64,000 bases of DNA from an uncultured Bacteroidota bacterium (GTDB taxonomy: Bacteria > Bacteroidota > Bacteroidia > Flavobacteriales > Flavobacteriaceae). Numbering within the stretch: position 1 is the first letter of the stretch; each line of letters starts with the position of its first letter. The notes beneath the pieces were generated by a model. The model was not told the origin of the DNA. It did no database searches and saw only the letters and a program-made list of their open reading frames with translations. The position numbers were made by a program, and so were the translations under genes. The DNA lies in contig CAJXVU010000007.1 of the NCBI GenBank assembly GCA_913062555.1, forward strand, positions 43,971 through 107,970, in the 5' to 3' direction. Below are positions 34,826 through 44,036 of the stretch, one piece after another.

Positions 34826-36634
34826 ATGGAAACAACTGAAAAAGATATTTTACGCGGTGGACAGTTCCTAGTAAAAGAAACACAATGCAATGATATATTT
34901 ACTCCTGAAGATTTCACTGAGGAGCAAAAAATGATGAAGGATGCTGTGATGGAATTTAATGACCGCGAGATTATTCCACATAAAACCCGTTTTGAAGCAA
35001 AGGATTATGCATTAACAGAAGCATGTATGCGAAAAGCTGGAGATCTTGGTTTTTTAGGTGTTTCTGTTCCTGAAGCCTATGGTGGTTTAAATATGGGATT
35101 TGTTTCTACCCTATTGGTTTGTGAATATATTTCAAGTGGTACAGGATCATTTAGTACTGCTTTTGGTGCACATACAGGGATTGGAACTATGCCTATAACA
35201 TTATATGGAAATGAAGCACAAAAGCTTAAATATGTTCCAAAATTAGCTACAGGAGAATGGTTCGGATCCTATTGCCTTACTGAGCCTGGTGCTGGTAGTG
35301 ATGCCAATTCAGGTAAAACCACTGCTACCCTTTCAGAAGATGGTAAAAATTATAATATTAACGGTCAAAAAATGTGGATCACCAATGCAGGTTTCGCTAC
35401 AATTTTTATAGTATTCGCTCGTATTGAAGATGATAAGAACATCACTGGGTTTATTGTTGAATACGATTCCGAAAATCCAAATGGTATGACCTTTGGTGAA
35501 GAAGAACATAAACTTGGTATTCATGCTTCTTCCACCCGACAAGTCTTTTTTAGTGATACTGTTGTACCTGTTGAAAACATGCTTTCTGAAAGAGGAAACG
35601 GATTCAAAATTGCGATGAATGCATTAAACATTGGTCGTATTAAATTAGCTGGAGCGTGTTTAGACTCACAAAGAAGAATTACTTCTATGTCTGTTCAATA
35701 TGCTAATGAACGTAAACAATTTAAAACACCAATTATAGAATTTGGAGCCATTAAAGCCAAAATAGCAGAAATGGCAACCAATACCTATGCCGGAGAATCT
35801 GCTAGTTATAGAGCCGCTAAAAATATTGAAGATAGAATTGTCATAAGAGAAACAGAAGGAAACACACACCAAGAAGCAGAATTAAGAGGTGTTGAGGAAT
35901 ATGCCATTGAATGTTCTATTTTAAAAGTTGCGGTTTCAGAAGATGTTCAAAACTGTGCCGACGAAGGGATTCAAGTTTATGGAGGCATGGGATTCTCGGC
36001 AGAATCACCAATGGAAGCTGCTTGGAGAGATGCTCGAATTACACGAATATATGAAGGCACAAATGAAATTAACAGGATGCTATCTGTTGGTATGTTAATA
36101 AAGAAAGCAATGAAAGGTCATGTGGATTTATTAGGCCCAGCTACGGCAGTTCAAAATGAGTTGATGGGTATTCCTTCATTTGATACCCCTGATTACTCTC
36201 AAACCCTTTCTGAAGAAAAAGAAATGATTGCAAAACTTAAGAAGGTATTCTTAATGGTTGCGGGCGCAGGAATTCAAAAATATGGCCCACAACTGGAAGA
36301 CCATCAACAATTATTAATGGCGGCATCAAACATATTAATTGAGATATATATGGCGGAGTCAACCATTTTAAGGACAGAGAAAAATGTCAAACGATTTGGT
36401 GAAGACTCTCAAAAAGAACAAATAGCCATGGCTCAATTATATTTATATAATGCAGTAGACATCGTTATTAAAAATGGAAAAGAAGGTATAGTATCTTTTG
36501 CAGAAGGTGATGAACAACGCATGATGCTTATGGGACTTAAACGTTTTACAAAATATACAAATCAGCCAAATGTTATTGCTTTAAGAAATAGCATTGCTGA
36601 AAAGATTTCATCTGAAAACAAATACTGTTTTTAG
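34826..36634 (+). CDS. fadE: Acyl-CoA dehydrogenase with C-terminal extension
   Basis: A 602-residue FAD enzyme catalysing the first dehydrogenation of beta-oxidation. Motifs: YCLTEPGAGSDANSGKTTA and WITNAGFATIFIVFARI (FAD/substrate), QVYGGMGFSAESPMEAAWRDARI, and the catalytic Glu410 in IYEGTNEINR. The roughly 180-residue C-terminal helical extension matches Bacillus FadE (about 594 residues) and VLCAD-like enzymes that prefer long chains. It lies 56 bases after fadA and closes the operon, ahead of a palindromic terminator. Confidence 0.95.
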   Translation: METTEKDILRGGQFLVKETQCNDIFTPEDFTEEQKMMKDAVMEFNDREIIPHKTRFEAKDYALTEACMRKAGDLGFLGVSVPEAYGGLNMGFVSTLLVCEYISSGTGSFSTAFGAHTGIGTMPITLYGNEAQKLKYVPKLATGEWFGSYCLTEPGAGSDANSGKTTATLSEDGKNYNINGQKMWITNAGFATIFIVFARIEDDKNITGFIVEYDSENPNGMTFGEEEHKLGIHASSTRQVFFSDTVVPVENMLSERGNGFKIAMNALNIGRIKLAGACLDSQRRITSMSVQYANERKQFKTPIIEFGAIKAKIAEMATNTYAGESASYRAAKNIEDRIVIRETEGNTHQEAELRGVEEYAIECSILKVAVSEDVQNCADEGIQVYGGMGFSAESPMEAAWRDARITRIYEGTNEINRMLSVGMLIKKAMKGHVDLLGPATAVQNELMGIPSFDTPDYSQTLSEEKEMIAKLKKVFLMVAGAGIQKYGPQLEDHQQLLMAASNILIEIYMAESTILRTEKNVKRFGEDSQKEQIAMAQLYLYNAVDIVIKNGKEGIVSFAEGDEQRMMLMGLKRFTKYTNQPNVIALRNSIAEKISSENKYCF

Positions 36635-36652
36635 TTGTGTTAGTTAGTTAGT

Positions 36653-36683
36653 AAAAAGAGCCTCGATATCGAGGCTCTTTTTT
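36653..36683 (+). terminator. Intrinsic terminator of the fad operon
   Basis: A near-continuous palindrome (AAAAAGAGCCTCGAT / ATCGAGGCTCTTTTT), 15-bp arms with no spacer, ending in T6, 18 bases after fadE. Confidence 0.9.
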
Positions 36684-36751
36684 ATAAATAGTCTAAGCAA
36701 TATTATACTTTGAATTTACAGCAAGTATAATTGTTCATTTTTGTTTCAATT

Positions 36752-39148
36752 CTAATTTCTATTACTTCTTTGAGCATTCCTGTCTTTAAATCCTGTTTTA
36801 CCATCAAATTTATAAGTAAAACTCAGTGACCATCTTGCCGCATTTCGGCTACTCACTTGACTTACAAAAAAGTCTGTACCGGTGGTTTCTCTTTTTGTTT
36901 TACGACTGTTAAAAACATTACTCGCCCTAAAAGTTAGGTTCGCTTTGTTATTAAATAATTTCTTACTCATTCCCATATTAAGATAGGACATTGCTTTTCT
37001 CATAGATTGTGCATCTCCCTGTTTACCTTGATAAGTAAATCTGCTTTGGAATGACAGTCCATCATTAAGTTTAACTCTAGAACTCAAAGAAGTCTGCCAT
37101 GTTTCGTCTGCAAAATCTAAATTTTGAGTTTCATATTGACCTTCTTGACTGAAATGATAAGCGTTAAAATCACCATTAAAACTCAACCACTTTAATGGAT
37201 TATAAGAAGCAGAAAGCTCTAATCCAATTCGCTTTTCCTGATCTAAATTTATGATATTAGTTTCAAAAATTCCATCACTATTTTGATTGGTATAATACGA
37301 AACACCTTTAGTTGTATAGGCATAATATATACTTGGATTTATAGTAAAATTTGATCCGTTTTGTAATAATGATAACTCAATTGCATCCGTAAATGCAGAT
37401 GCCAATGTTGGATCTCCAAAAAATCGAGTATTAAAATCTACCAACTCCGAATAAGGATTTAACTGCCATAAAGAAGGTCTATTAATTCGTTTGCTATAAC
37501 TCAGGCCCAAATTAGTGTTATCACTAACAGCATATCCTAAATTTAAACTAGGAAATAAATTAGTATAGCCAATGTTACTATCATAATCACCTTCTTGATC
37601 TTTAATACTAATATTGGTGTCTTCTAATCGTAAGCCCAATAAATAACTAAACTTTCCTATTTTGTTTCCAAACTGGACATATGCTCCAAAAATTCGCTCT
37701 TCATAGTCAATATTGTTATCTATATTGTCCAATACTCGATAAGCGTCATTAACAAATTCTTTAGCAACAAAACCATCTTTTACCTGTCTGTTTTCTAATT
37801 TTATCCCAAGCTCTAATTTAGAATTTTCTCCAAATGGGGTAACATAATCTGTTTGTAAAGCAATATCATTGTTTTCATTAATTGCTGTTGTTCTCAAATT
37901 AAAGTTTGGCGCCTGTACTGGAAATTCTTTTCGGTTAACAACCTTCCACTTCATATTACTATCCCAAAAGTCATACTGCAAATCAAAAGTTAACTTACGC
38001 CCTTTTTTGGCAAAAGTTTTGGTATAATTCATTTCCAATTGGTTGTAAGATCTATGCTCTTTAGAATTTCCATCAGTGATCAATGTACTATCAATTGCAG
38101 AACTATTAGAGCTATAATCATAAATATAATCGGTGACATCAGTATCTTCGGTTTCATTTCTATAGAATGCCGTAGTAAATGTGTTTGTCTCATTAATATA
38201 GTAATCGGCACCTATATAAATCCATTTACCATCATCATGTCTATGCTGGTCTTGCACCTGATCTAAGAATACCGTTTCATTATTTCTCGATGAACTCTGC
38301 TGTTTGGTATAATCACCCTCATAGTCCGTATAACGAATTCCAATGTTAGTGAAAAGATTTAATTTATCAGTTTTATAGCTAAAACTTCCCGCTAATCTAT
38401 AATCATCAGGAGTTCCAACTACCGCTTGTAACTGACCCGTTAAACCACCTTTGATATTCTTTTTTAGAATGATATTAATAATTCCTGCCGATCCGGAAGC
38501 TTCATACCTAGCTGAAGGCGTCGTTATTACTTCAACACGATCAACATTGTCAGATGGAATTTGTTCTAAAGCCTGAGCCGATGTCATACCAGACCGTCTT
38601 CCATTAATTAAAATGGTCACATTGGCATTTCCTCTAAGCATTACAGTTCCTGATGGATCTACAGATACCGATGGTACATTTTCCAAAACTTCTGAAACCG
38701 ACGTACTCTGAGATAATACATCTTTACCAACTCTGAATATTTTTTTATCCATTCGTAATGAAACCTGCGAAACTTCACCTGTTAGCACAACTTCATTTAG
38801 CAGTGTTGGGTCTTCCTTTAATACGATTGGGTTTAATTTAGTTTTTTGTCTGGCTGCTTTAATTTCAATTGACTGTGTAATAGTGCCAAACCCTGTATAA
38901 CTCGCTTCAATTGTAAAATTTCCTAAAGGAATCTCTTTTAAATTATAAACCCCCGATTCATCTGTTATTACGCCTTGAATTAAATTTTGATCAGCATCTT
39001 TTAAAATTACATTGGCAAACGCTAAGCCTTCTCCAGTTGTTTCTTCAAGTACTTTTCCTGAAATCTCAGCACTACTGACATTAGATTGTTGAGCCAGCAT
39101 GCAATTTCCTGAAAATAATAGCCCTATGGCTAATAAATAATATTTCAT
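36752..39148 (-). CDS. TonB-linked outer-membrane beta-barrel protein with carboxypeptidase-like N-terminal domain
   Basis: 798 residues from ATG 39148, chosen because it gives a normal signal peptide (MKYYLLAIGLLFSGNCMLAQ). An N-terminal CarboxypepD_reg-like domain (ISGKVLEETTGEGLAFANVILKD...TDESGVYNLKEIPLGNFTIEASY) is followed by a plug (VSEVLENVPSVSVDPSGTVMLRGNANVTILINGRRSGM) and a barrel of the OMP_b-brl_3 type ending LSFTYKFDGKTGFK. No SusD gene is adjacent, so it is not a SusC-type glycan importer. Probably a receptor or exported-peptide-type barrel. It is divergent from the kinase/LytTR pair across a repeat-bearing region. Confidence 0.88.
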   Translation of the reverse strand: MKYYLLAIGLLFSGNCMLAQQSNVSSAEISGKVLEETTGEGLAFANVILKDADQNLIQGVITDESGVYNLKEIPLGNFTIEASYTGFGTITQSIEIKAARQKTKLNPIVLKEDPTLLNEVVLTGEVSQVSLRMDKKIFRVGKDVLSQSTSVSEVLENVPSVSVDPSGTVMLRGNANVTILINGRRSGMTSAQALEQIPSDNVDRVEVITTPSARYEASGSAGIINIILKKNIKGGLTGQLQAVVGTPDDYRLAGSFSYKTDKLNLFTNIGIRYTDYEGDYTKQQSSSRNNETVFLDQVQDQHRHDDGKWIYIGADYYINETNTFTTAFYRNETEDTDVTDYIYDYSSNSSAIDSTLITDGNSKEHRSYNQLEMNYTKTFAKKGRKLTFDLQYDFWDSNMKWKVVNRKEFPVQAPNFNLRTTAINENNDIALQTDYVTPFGENSKLELGIKLENRQVKDGFVAKEFVNDAYRVLDNIDNNIDYEERIFGAYVQFGNKIGKFSYLLGLRLEDTNISIKDQEGDYDSNIGYTNLFPSLNLGYAVSDNTNLGLSYSKRINRPSLWQLNPYSELVDFNTRFFGDPTLASAFTDAIELSLLQNGSNFTINPSIYYAYTTKGVSYYTNQNSDGIFETNIINLDQEKRIGLELSASYNPLKWLSFNGDFNAYHFSQEGQYETQNLDFADETWQTSLSSRVKLNDGLSFQSRFTYQGKQGDAQSMRKAMSYLNMGMSKKLFNNKANLTFRASNVFNSRKTKRETTGTDFFVSQVSSRNAARWSLSFTYKFDGKTGFKDRNAQRSNRN

Positions 39149-39243
39149 TTGATTTGTTTTTAATAAAGACAACTAAAAGAAATCCACGTTGCAAAATTTA
39201 AGTATCGTTTTACTGTTTAAAATAATTGCTCTATAGATAAGTG

Positions 39244-39385
39244 AACTGCATCATGAAGTTCTAGTTTTAATTGTTCTAATTGATTTTTAATTGATTTTTA
39301 ATTGATGAGACAAAATTCGTCCCTTAATGATAGCTTTACAAGTGATTTTTTGTCAACTGCTCCATATCTATATGAACTGCTCCAT
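39244..39385. promoter_or_regulatory. Spaced direct repeats AACTGCnnCAT, candidate LytTR binding sites
   Basis: AACTGCTCCAT occurs exactly twice, at 39355-39365 and 39375-39385, starts 20 bases apart (two helical turns). A third copy with two changes, AACTGCATCAT, is at 39244-39254. Read on the other strand each contains GCAGTT, resembling the core of LytTR-type sites. They lie between the divergent barrel gene and the kinase whose partner is a LytTR regulator. Confidence 0.55.
39278..39306. repeat. 11-bp tandem repeat (AATTGATTTTT)
   Basis: Two perfect copies (39278-39288, 39289-39299) and a 7-base partial third copy, preceded by a decayed copy AATTGTTCT. The period equals about one helical turn, so it may be a phased bend between the AACTGC repeats. 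Confidence 0.7.
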
Positions 39386-39429
39386 GAAGTCCCCATTTTA
39401 GATTAATTTTACCAAAACAATAATTTGAG

Positions 39430-41115
39430 ATGAATTTGAGATTTGTATACCAATCGATATTGGTTTGTTTAATTTTACTCGTAACATCATGTTCAAAATC
39501 CTATGACAATAATTATATTAGAAATGAGAACTTCTATAAAATTGGTGATCAACAAGAATGGGCGTCAATTGACTACGATGACAGAGATTGGAAGAAAAAT
39601 ATAACTATTCTCGATGGTCAAGTATCCTGGGCTAGAACAAATATTGAAATATTAGAGACCCCAGAAAGATTTCGGCCTTATGGTATTAATTTTCACCATT
39701 ATGGTGAGTATGAAGTTTACTGGGACGGTGTGCTCATTGGAAGGAATGGAAACCCAGGACAAGAAGCTACTTTGGCTCCTTCCGGTGAAATGTGGGCCTC
39801 CTTTTTTATTCCTGAAGATTTGACAAAAAAAGGAAAACATGTATTGGCATTAAAACGAAGCTTCCTCCATTTTCCTGATTTCGCAGGCGGTTTTAGCTTT
39901 AATCTGGACTATTATGATAATTTGCACACTTATTGGCTAAAATACACCTCTTTTATGCACATTTTTGCTGGTGCCTTCCTCATTGGATCGCTCTATTTCT
40001 TTTTTCTTTATTTAGGTGAAAAAAAGAATTATTCGATGTTAATATTCAGTATAATTTGCTTTCTGTTTTTCGCATTGATAATAATGGAGTTTGTTAAATT
40101 CTATGTACCCATTCATTATAGTAAACATCATGTACGCCTTGAAATTATTGGATTTATTACCTTTTTTCTTGCCATACTTGTTCCATTATATTTTACCATT
40201 CAGTTTCAATTCCCCAAACATAAGTCCATTTTATTAGCATACTTGGCGGTGCTTTTTTTCGTTTTTTTTAGAGATCATGATGCTTACGACAATACAGCAT
40301 ATAATATGGCCGTAACCATGTGGATATTATCAACAGGAATTGTGAGTTTTGGAGTCTATAAAAAAATAAAAGGTGCTTCAATTGTGTTATTAACCTTATT
40401 AATTTGTGCGCTTATAAATACTTTTACATTTTATGATACTGGCCTTTTTGTAGGTTTTGGTGTTATTGTTTTAGGAATGTTTTATATTCTAGCTATTAAC
40501 ACAAAAGAACAACGACTTGCTTATGAAAATTCATTAGTTCAATCGACACGGCTACGATTGGAATTACTTAAAAAAAATATTCAACCTCATTTTTTAATGA
40601 ATAGTTTAACCTCATTAATAGACTGGGTGGAAGAATCTCCAACAAAAGGCATATTATTCATTGAAGCCCTGGCAAAAGAGTTTGATTTACTCAACCAAAT
40701 TGAGAATGAGTCCTTAATTCCAATCACTCAAGAAATCGAACTATGTCGTACGCATTTGGAAATAATGAAATTCAGAAAAGAAGTTGACTATTTGTGGGAT
40801 GAAGAAGGCATTCTAACAAATGAACGCATACCACCAGCCACCTTACACACACTTGTAGAAAATGGAATTACTCATTGTTCACCACTTGATGATAATACCA
40901 TCAGGTTTAAATTAATTTTTGAAAATAACGGACAATTTAAAAGCTATACATTTCTAACTTTTGCAAAAGTACGACACACAGCAAAAGTTAACTCAGATGG
41001 CACTGGATTGAAATATGTAAAAGCAAGACTGGAAGAAAGCTACGGTAAAAATTGGAGTTTATCATCAACAGCCACAGATCAAGGATGGAAGAATATCATA
41101 AAAATATACAATTAA
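39430..41115 (+). CDS. 7TM LytS-type sensor histidine kinase
   Basis: 561 residues. Lipoprotein-like signal (LVCLILLVTSCSKS), then a jelly-roll outer domain of about 140 residues (YKIGDQQEWASIDYDDRDW... EVYWDGVLIGRNGNPGQ). About seven transmembrane helices follow between residues 180 and 360, then a His_kinase (LytS/YehU-like) domain with the phospho-acceptor His387 in NIQPHFLMNSL and N-box PPATLHTLVENGITH. The G2-like end GTGLKYVKARLEESYG is kept but the preceding G1 position reads FAKVRHTAKV, so the ATP lid is atypical. The outer domain suggests sugar or peptide sensing. It lies 7 bases before its LytTR partner. Confidence 0.88.
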   Translation: MNLRFVYQSILVCLILLVTSCSKSYDNNYIRNENFYKIGDQQEWASIDYDDRDWKKNITILDGQVSWARTNIEILETPERFRPYGINFHHYGEYEVYWDGVLIGRNGNPGQEATLAPSGEMWASFFIPEDLTKKGKHVLALKRSFLHFPDFAGGFSFNLDYYDNLHTYWLKYTSFMHIFAGAFLIGSLYFFFLYLGEKKNYSMLIFSIICFLFFALIIMEFVKFYVPIHYSKHHVRLEIIGFITFFLAILVPLYFTIQFQFPKHKSILLAYLAVLFFVFFRDHDAYDNTAYNMAVTMWILSTGIVSFGVYKKIKGASIVLLTLLICALINTFTFYDTGLFVGFGVIVLGMFYILAINTKEQRLAYENSLVQSTRLRLELLKKNIQPHFLMNSLTSLIDWVEESPTKGILFIEALAKEFDLLNQIENESLIPITQEIELCRTHLEIMKFRKEVDYLWDEEGILTNERIPPATLHTLVENGITHCSPLDDNTIRFKLIFENNGQFKSYTFLTFAKVRHTAKVNSDGTGLKYVKARLEESYGKNWSLSSTATDQGWKNIIKIYN

Positions 41116-41122
41116 GAGTCCT

Positions 41123-41821
41123 ATGAATATTTTAATTATTGAAGATGAATCCAGAATAGCGAAAAGAATAGAGCGAATGGCGCGCAATTTTTTTTCGAAC
41201 ACATTGACTTCATTGACTTGTATTGATACCCTAAATGAGGCTTTGGAGTTTATTAAAAATAATCCTTTGGATTTAGTACTATTAGATTTAAACCTTAATG
41301 GAGAAAATGGGTTCGATTTACTTGGTACTGCTGTTTCCGAATCATTTCACACCATTATTGTTTCTGCTCATAAAGAACAAGCCATCTCAGCTTTCGAATA
41401 TGGTGTATTAGACTTTGTCGCCAAACCATTTAATCAAATCAGGTTAGATCAAGCGTTTAATAGAGTGATTTTAAAAGAGAAAACAGATTCAGGAAACATC
41501 AAACTCTTAGCAATAAAGAAACGAGGGGGGATTCAACTTGTTCCAATAGAAAATTTGCTTTTTATTAAAGGAGCTGGAGCGTATACTGAACTCTTCCTAA
41601 TCAATGGGAAAAAAGAGCTTCATGACAAATCTTTAGAAAAATTGGAGCAGTTATTACCAGATATGTTTGAGCGTATTCACAAATCGTATTTAGTAAAAAT
41701 GACCGAAGTCAAAGAAATAATTGTAAAGTCAGGGAGCAAATATATGGCAGAACTAAAAAACGGGGAACTTTTACCAATAGGTAGAACTAAATATAAAGAT
41801 ATAAAAGCCAAATGGCTCTAG
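41123..41821 (+). CDS. LytTR-type response regulator
   Basis: 232 residues: receiver domain (residues 1-120) with phospho-acceptor Asp55 in LVLLDLNLNG, the Thr/Ser position in IIVSAHKEQ and Lys in VAKPF. A LytTR DNA-binding domain follows (about residues 130-232: LLFIKGAGAYTELFLINGKKELHDKSLEKLEQLLP, FERIHKSYLVKM, LLPIGRTKYKDIKAKW). It forms a two-component system with the preceding kinase. Predicted targets are its own promoter and the divergent barrel gene through the AACTGCnnCAT repeats. Confidence 0.95.
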   Translation: MNILIIEDESRIAKRIERMARNFFSNTLTSLTCIDTLNEALEFIKNNPLDLVLLDLNLNGENGFDLLGTAVSESFHTIIVSAHKEQAISAFEYGVLDFVAKPFNQIRLDQAFNRVILKEKTDSGNIKLLAIKKRGGIQLVPIENLLFIKGAGAYTELFLINGKKELHDKSLEKLEQLLPDMFERIHKSYLVKMTEVKEIIVKSGSKYMAELKNGELLPIGRTKYKDIKAKWL

Positions 41822-41860
41822 CCATAATATTGAATTATTTATAATTTGAAGCTAATTCAA

Positions 41861-41910
41861 ATGAAAAGCGCTTCGATTCCAAATAATTATGTAGACGAAG
41901 CGCTTTTCAT
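41861..41910. terminator. Bidirectional terminator between convergent genes
   Basis: A perfect 15-bp inverted repeat (ATGAAAAGCGCTTCG / CGAAGCGCTTTTCAT) with a 20-base loop, between the LytTR gene and the leftward lipoprotein gene. T tracts occur on both sides. Confidence 0.75.
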
Positions 41911-41921
41911 ATTTTAAATTA

Positions 41922-42398
41922 TTACTTTATAAGAACAATCTGTCCTACATGATCTCCATCACAATCATTTCCTGTGAAATCAATAACCAGTGCTTTATCA
42001 CTTGTTCTTATATGACCTGTGCCATTAAAAGTCCCTGAACAATTAGTTATCACATCATTATAATTAAAAGAGGTTATAGTATCTCCATCAAAATCAATAA
42101 CTAAAGTCCCATCATTTTCACCAGCACTACAGCAAACTGTATAATCAGAACTGATAAAAAAGCTCCCGGTTAATATATTATCAGCTCCACCAAACTGCAA
42201 TTTTGCAGATACAGAGACATTAGAAAACGTGGCAGACGCTGTTGTAGAACTCCAAGTACCCCTATAGTTGCCTTCAAGAGTAACTTCATCCTCTTGTTGT
42301 TGCTCTAGGGAATCATCATTACCACTACTACACCCCGACAGGCAAATGGCAATTAAGACTAATAATTTATACATTAGAAAGGTTTTTTCGTTTTTCAT
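41922..42398 (-). CDS. Small lipoprotein of unknown function
   Basis: 158 residues from ATG 42398 (MKNEKTFLMYKLLVLIAICLSGCSSG), which gives a lipoprotein signal; an ATG at 42374 would also work. The mature part begins with an acidic linker (NDDSLEQQQEDE) and a beta-rich domain: GNYRGTWSSTTASATFSNVSV, GSFFISSDYTVCCSAGENDGTLVIDFDGDTI, NCSGTFNGTGHIRTSDKALVIDF. The lipocalin-like pattern of G-x-W and repeated strands is common among flavobacterial surface lipoproteins. No function can be assigned. It is transcribed alone, towards the LytTR gene. Confidence 0.75.
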   Translation of the reverse strand: MKNEKTFLMYKLLVLIAICLSGCSSGNDDSLEQQQEDEVTLEGNYRGTWSSTTASATFSNVSVSAKLQFGGADNILTGSFFISSDYTVCCSAGENDGTLVIDFDGDTITSFNYNDVITNCSGTFNGTGHIRTSDKALVIDFTGNDCDGDHVGQIVLIK

Positions 42399-42693
42399 TT
42401 TATTTTTATTAATTACTATAAATTTCACCTGAAATTAACAGCTATTAATTAGATACAAAAAAGCACAAAGGTTGCGTCAAACTATTTAATACACGCATTT
42501 CTTTTTTCATATTCAAATAAAATAAAATAAACAGATTTTTTTTAGAATATTATTTTTTTCTACATAGCAAAACTTAATTTCATAATCCAAACTATAGGTT
42601 ACATCTTACACTGAAATAATATTGTTAAAACAATAGGTTATTGTATTCTCTCAATGGCTTTTCCTTATATTTAGTCTTTAATTAAATTTAAAC

Positions 42694-43959
42694 ATGAAAA
42701 AACTTTTACTTCTTTCGGTTTTGACTACGGCTGTCTCTTTTTCACAACCAAATACTGATGTTTTCCTATTTGATTTAAATACAAATAATGGTGACTTCGA
42801 ACTTTCCAACATGAGAAACATTTCTAATAATGAGGGTTATGATAATCAACCATCATTTATGGACAATAATACCATTCTATACGCTGGAACTAGGAATGGG
42901 CAAACCGATATTGTAAGATACAATATCAAAAACGGCTCTAAAACCTTTATTAATCATACAGATGGCGGTGAATATTCTCCTCTAAAAATACCAAACTCAA
43001 AGGCTGTATCGGCAATTCGTTTGGACAAAGATGGAAAACAATTTCTATATAAATACAATCTAAATAATGGTGAATCGGAAGTGTTAGTTAATGACATCGT
43101 CATTGGTTATCATATTTGGTACAGTAATAGCACTATTATTTCTTCCGTATTAGAAGAAGGAGGACTCTCGTTATATAGTAGCAATATTAAAAAACAAACG
43201 AAAGCAAAACACGATTCAAAAATTGGCCGTTCATTGCACAATATCCCAAACTCAAAATTAATAAGTTACATTTCAAAAGCACATGATTCTTGGGAAATTA
43301 AATCCTTAGATCCTAAAACAGGAACCATAAAATCGATAACCAATACACTTGCTAAAAAAGAAGATATGTGTTGGCTAATGAATGGAAAAATATTAATGGG
43401 AAAGAATGATAAACTTTTCACTTTCTCAACAAATAAAAATGAAGATTGGGATGAAGTAGCGTCACTTTCAAATTATAGTATTACGAATATCAGCAGGATG
43501 ATTGTTAGCCCTGATGGAACTAAACTTGCTATTGTTGGAGAAGTTATAAAAAAACTAGAACATAACTTAGAAAATATTTCATGGCTTTCAGGTAACTGGA
43601 AAGGCGAAGCCATGGGTGGACAAGTAGAAGAAAATTGGAGTAAAGCTTCCGGAGGTTCAATGATGGCTTCCTTTAAATTCATAGAAAATGGTAATACTGT
43701 ATTCTACGAGATTGAAATTATTAGAGAAGTAAATAACACCCTTGTATTACAACTAAAACATTTCAACAACGATCTTAAAGGCTGGGAGACAAAAGATGAA
43801 ACCGAAGACTTTCCTGTTAAAGAAATCACTGCGGATAAAATTATTTTTGAGGGAATGACCTTTGAGAGAGTCAACGATTCAGAACTGATTATTTCTGTAG
43901 ATATGCATAAAGAGGATGGTACAATTGAAGTTTTGAAATTTAATTATAGGAAAAACTAA
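42694..43959 (+). CDS. Exported TolB-like propeller fused to DUF6265-like domain
   Basis: 421 residues, signal peptide MKKLLLLSVLTTAVSFSQ. The first about 270 residues form a PD40/TolB-like propeller (GYDNQPSFMDNNTILYAGTRNGQTDIVRYNI; ISRMIVSPDGTKLAIVGE). From about residue 290 a second domain reads ISWLSGNWKGEAMGGQVEENWSKASGGSMMASFKF, VLQLKHFNNDLKGWE and IFEGMTFERV. That is the pattern of DUF6265, small beta-barrel proteins usually encoded alone. The joining of the two is unusual and their role is unknown. The 265 bases upstream (42429-42693) are AT-rich with no clear promoter or gene. Confidence 0.75.
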   Translation: MKKLLLLSVLTTAVSFSQPNTDVFLFDLNTNNGDFELSNMRNISNNEGYDNQPSFMDNNTILYAGTRNGQTDIVRYNIKNGSKTFINHTDGGEYSPLKIPNSKAVSAIRLDKDGKQFLYKYNLNNGESEVLVNDIVIGYHIWYSNSTIISSVLEEGGLSLYSSNIKKQTKAKHDSKIGRSLHNIPNSKLISYISKAHDSWEIKSLDPKTGTIKSITNTLAKKEDMCWLMNGKILMGKNDKLFTFSTNKNEDWDEVASLSNYSITNISRMIVSPDGTKLAIVGEVIKKLEHNLENISWLSGNWKGEAMGGQVEENWSKASGGSMMASFKFIENGNTVFYEIEIIREVNNTLVLQLKHFNNDLKGWETKDETEDFPVKEITADKIIFEGMTFERVNDSELIISVDMHKEDGTIEVLKFNYRKN

Positions 43960-44036
43960 CCGTAAGTTTAATGATGGCTATTCGACAAAAAAGAACCTAT
44001 CTAATCATTAATAGTAACAGGCACTAAATTGATATT

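Noticed and set aside
36752..39148. SusC-type glycan importer linked to the sulfatase island
   Set aside because: No SusD neighbour, about 800 residues rather than about 1000, an OMP_b-brl_3-like barrel, and 8 kb of lipid-metabolism genes in between.
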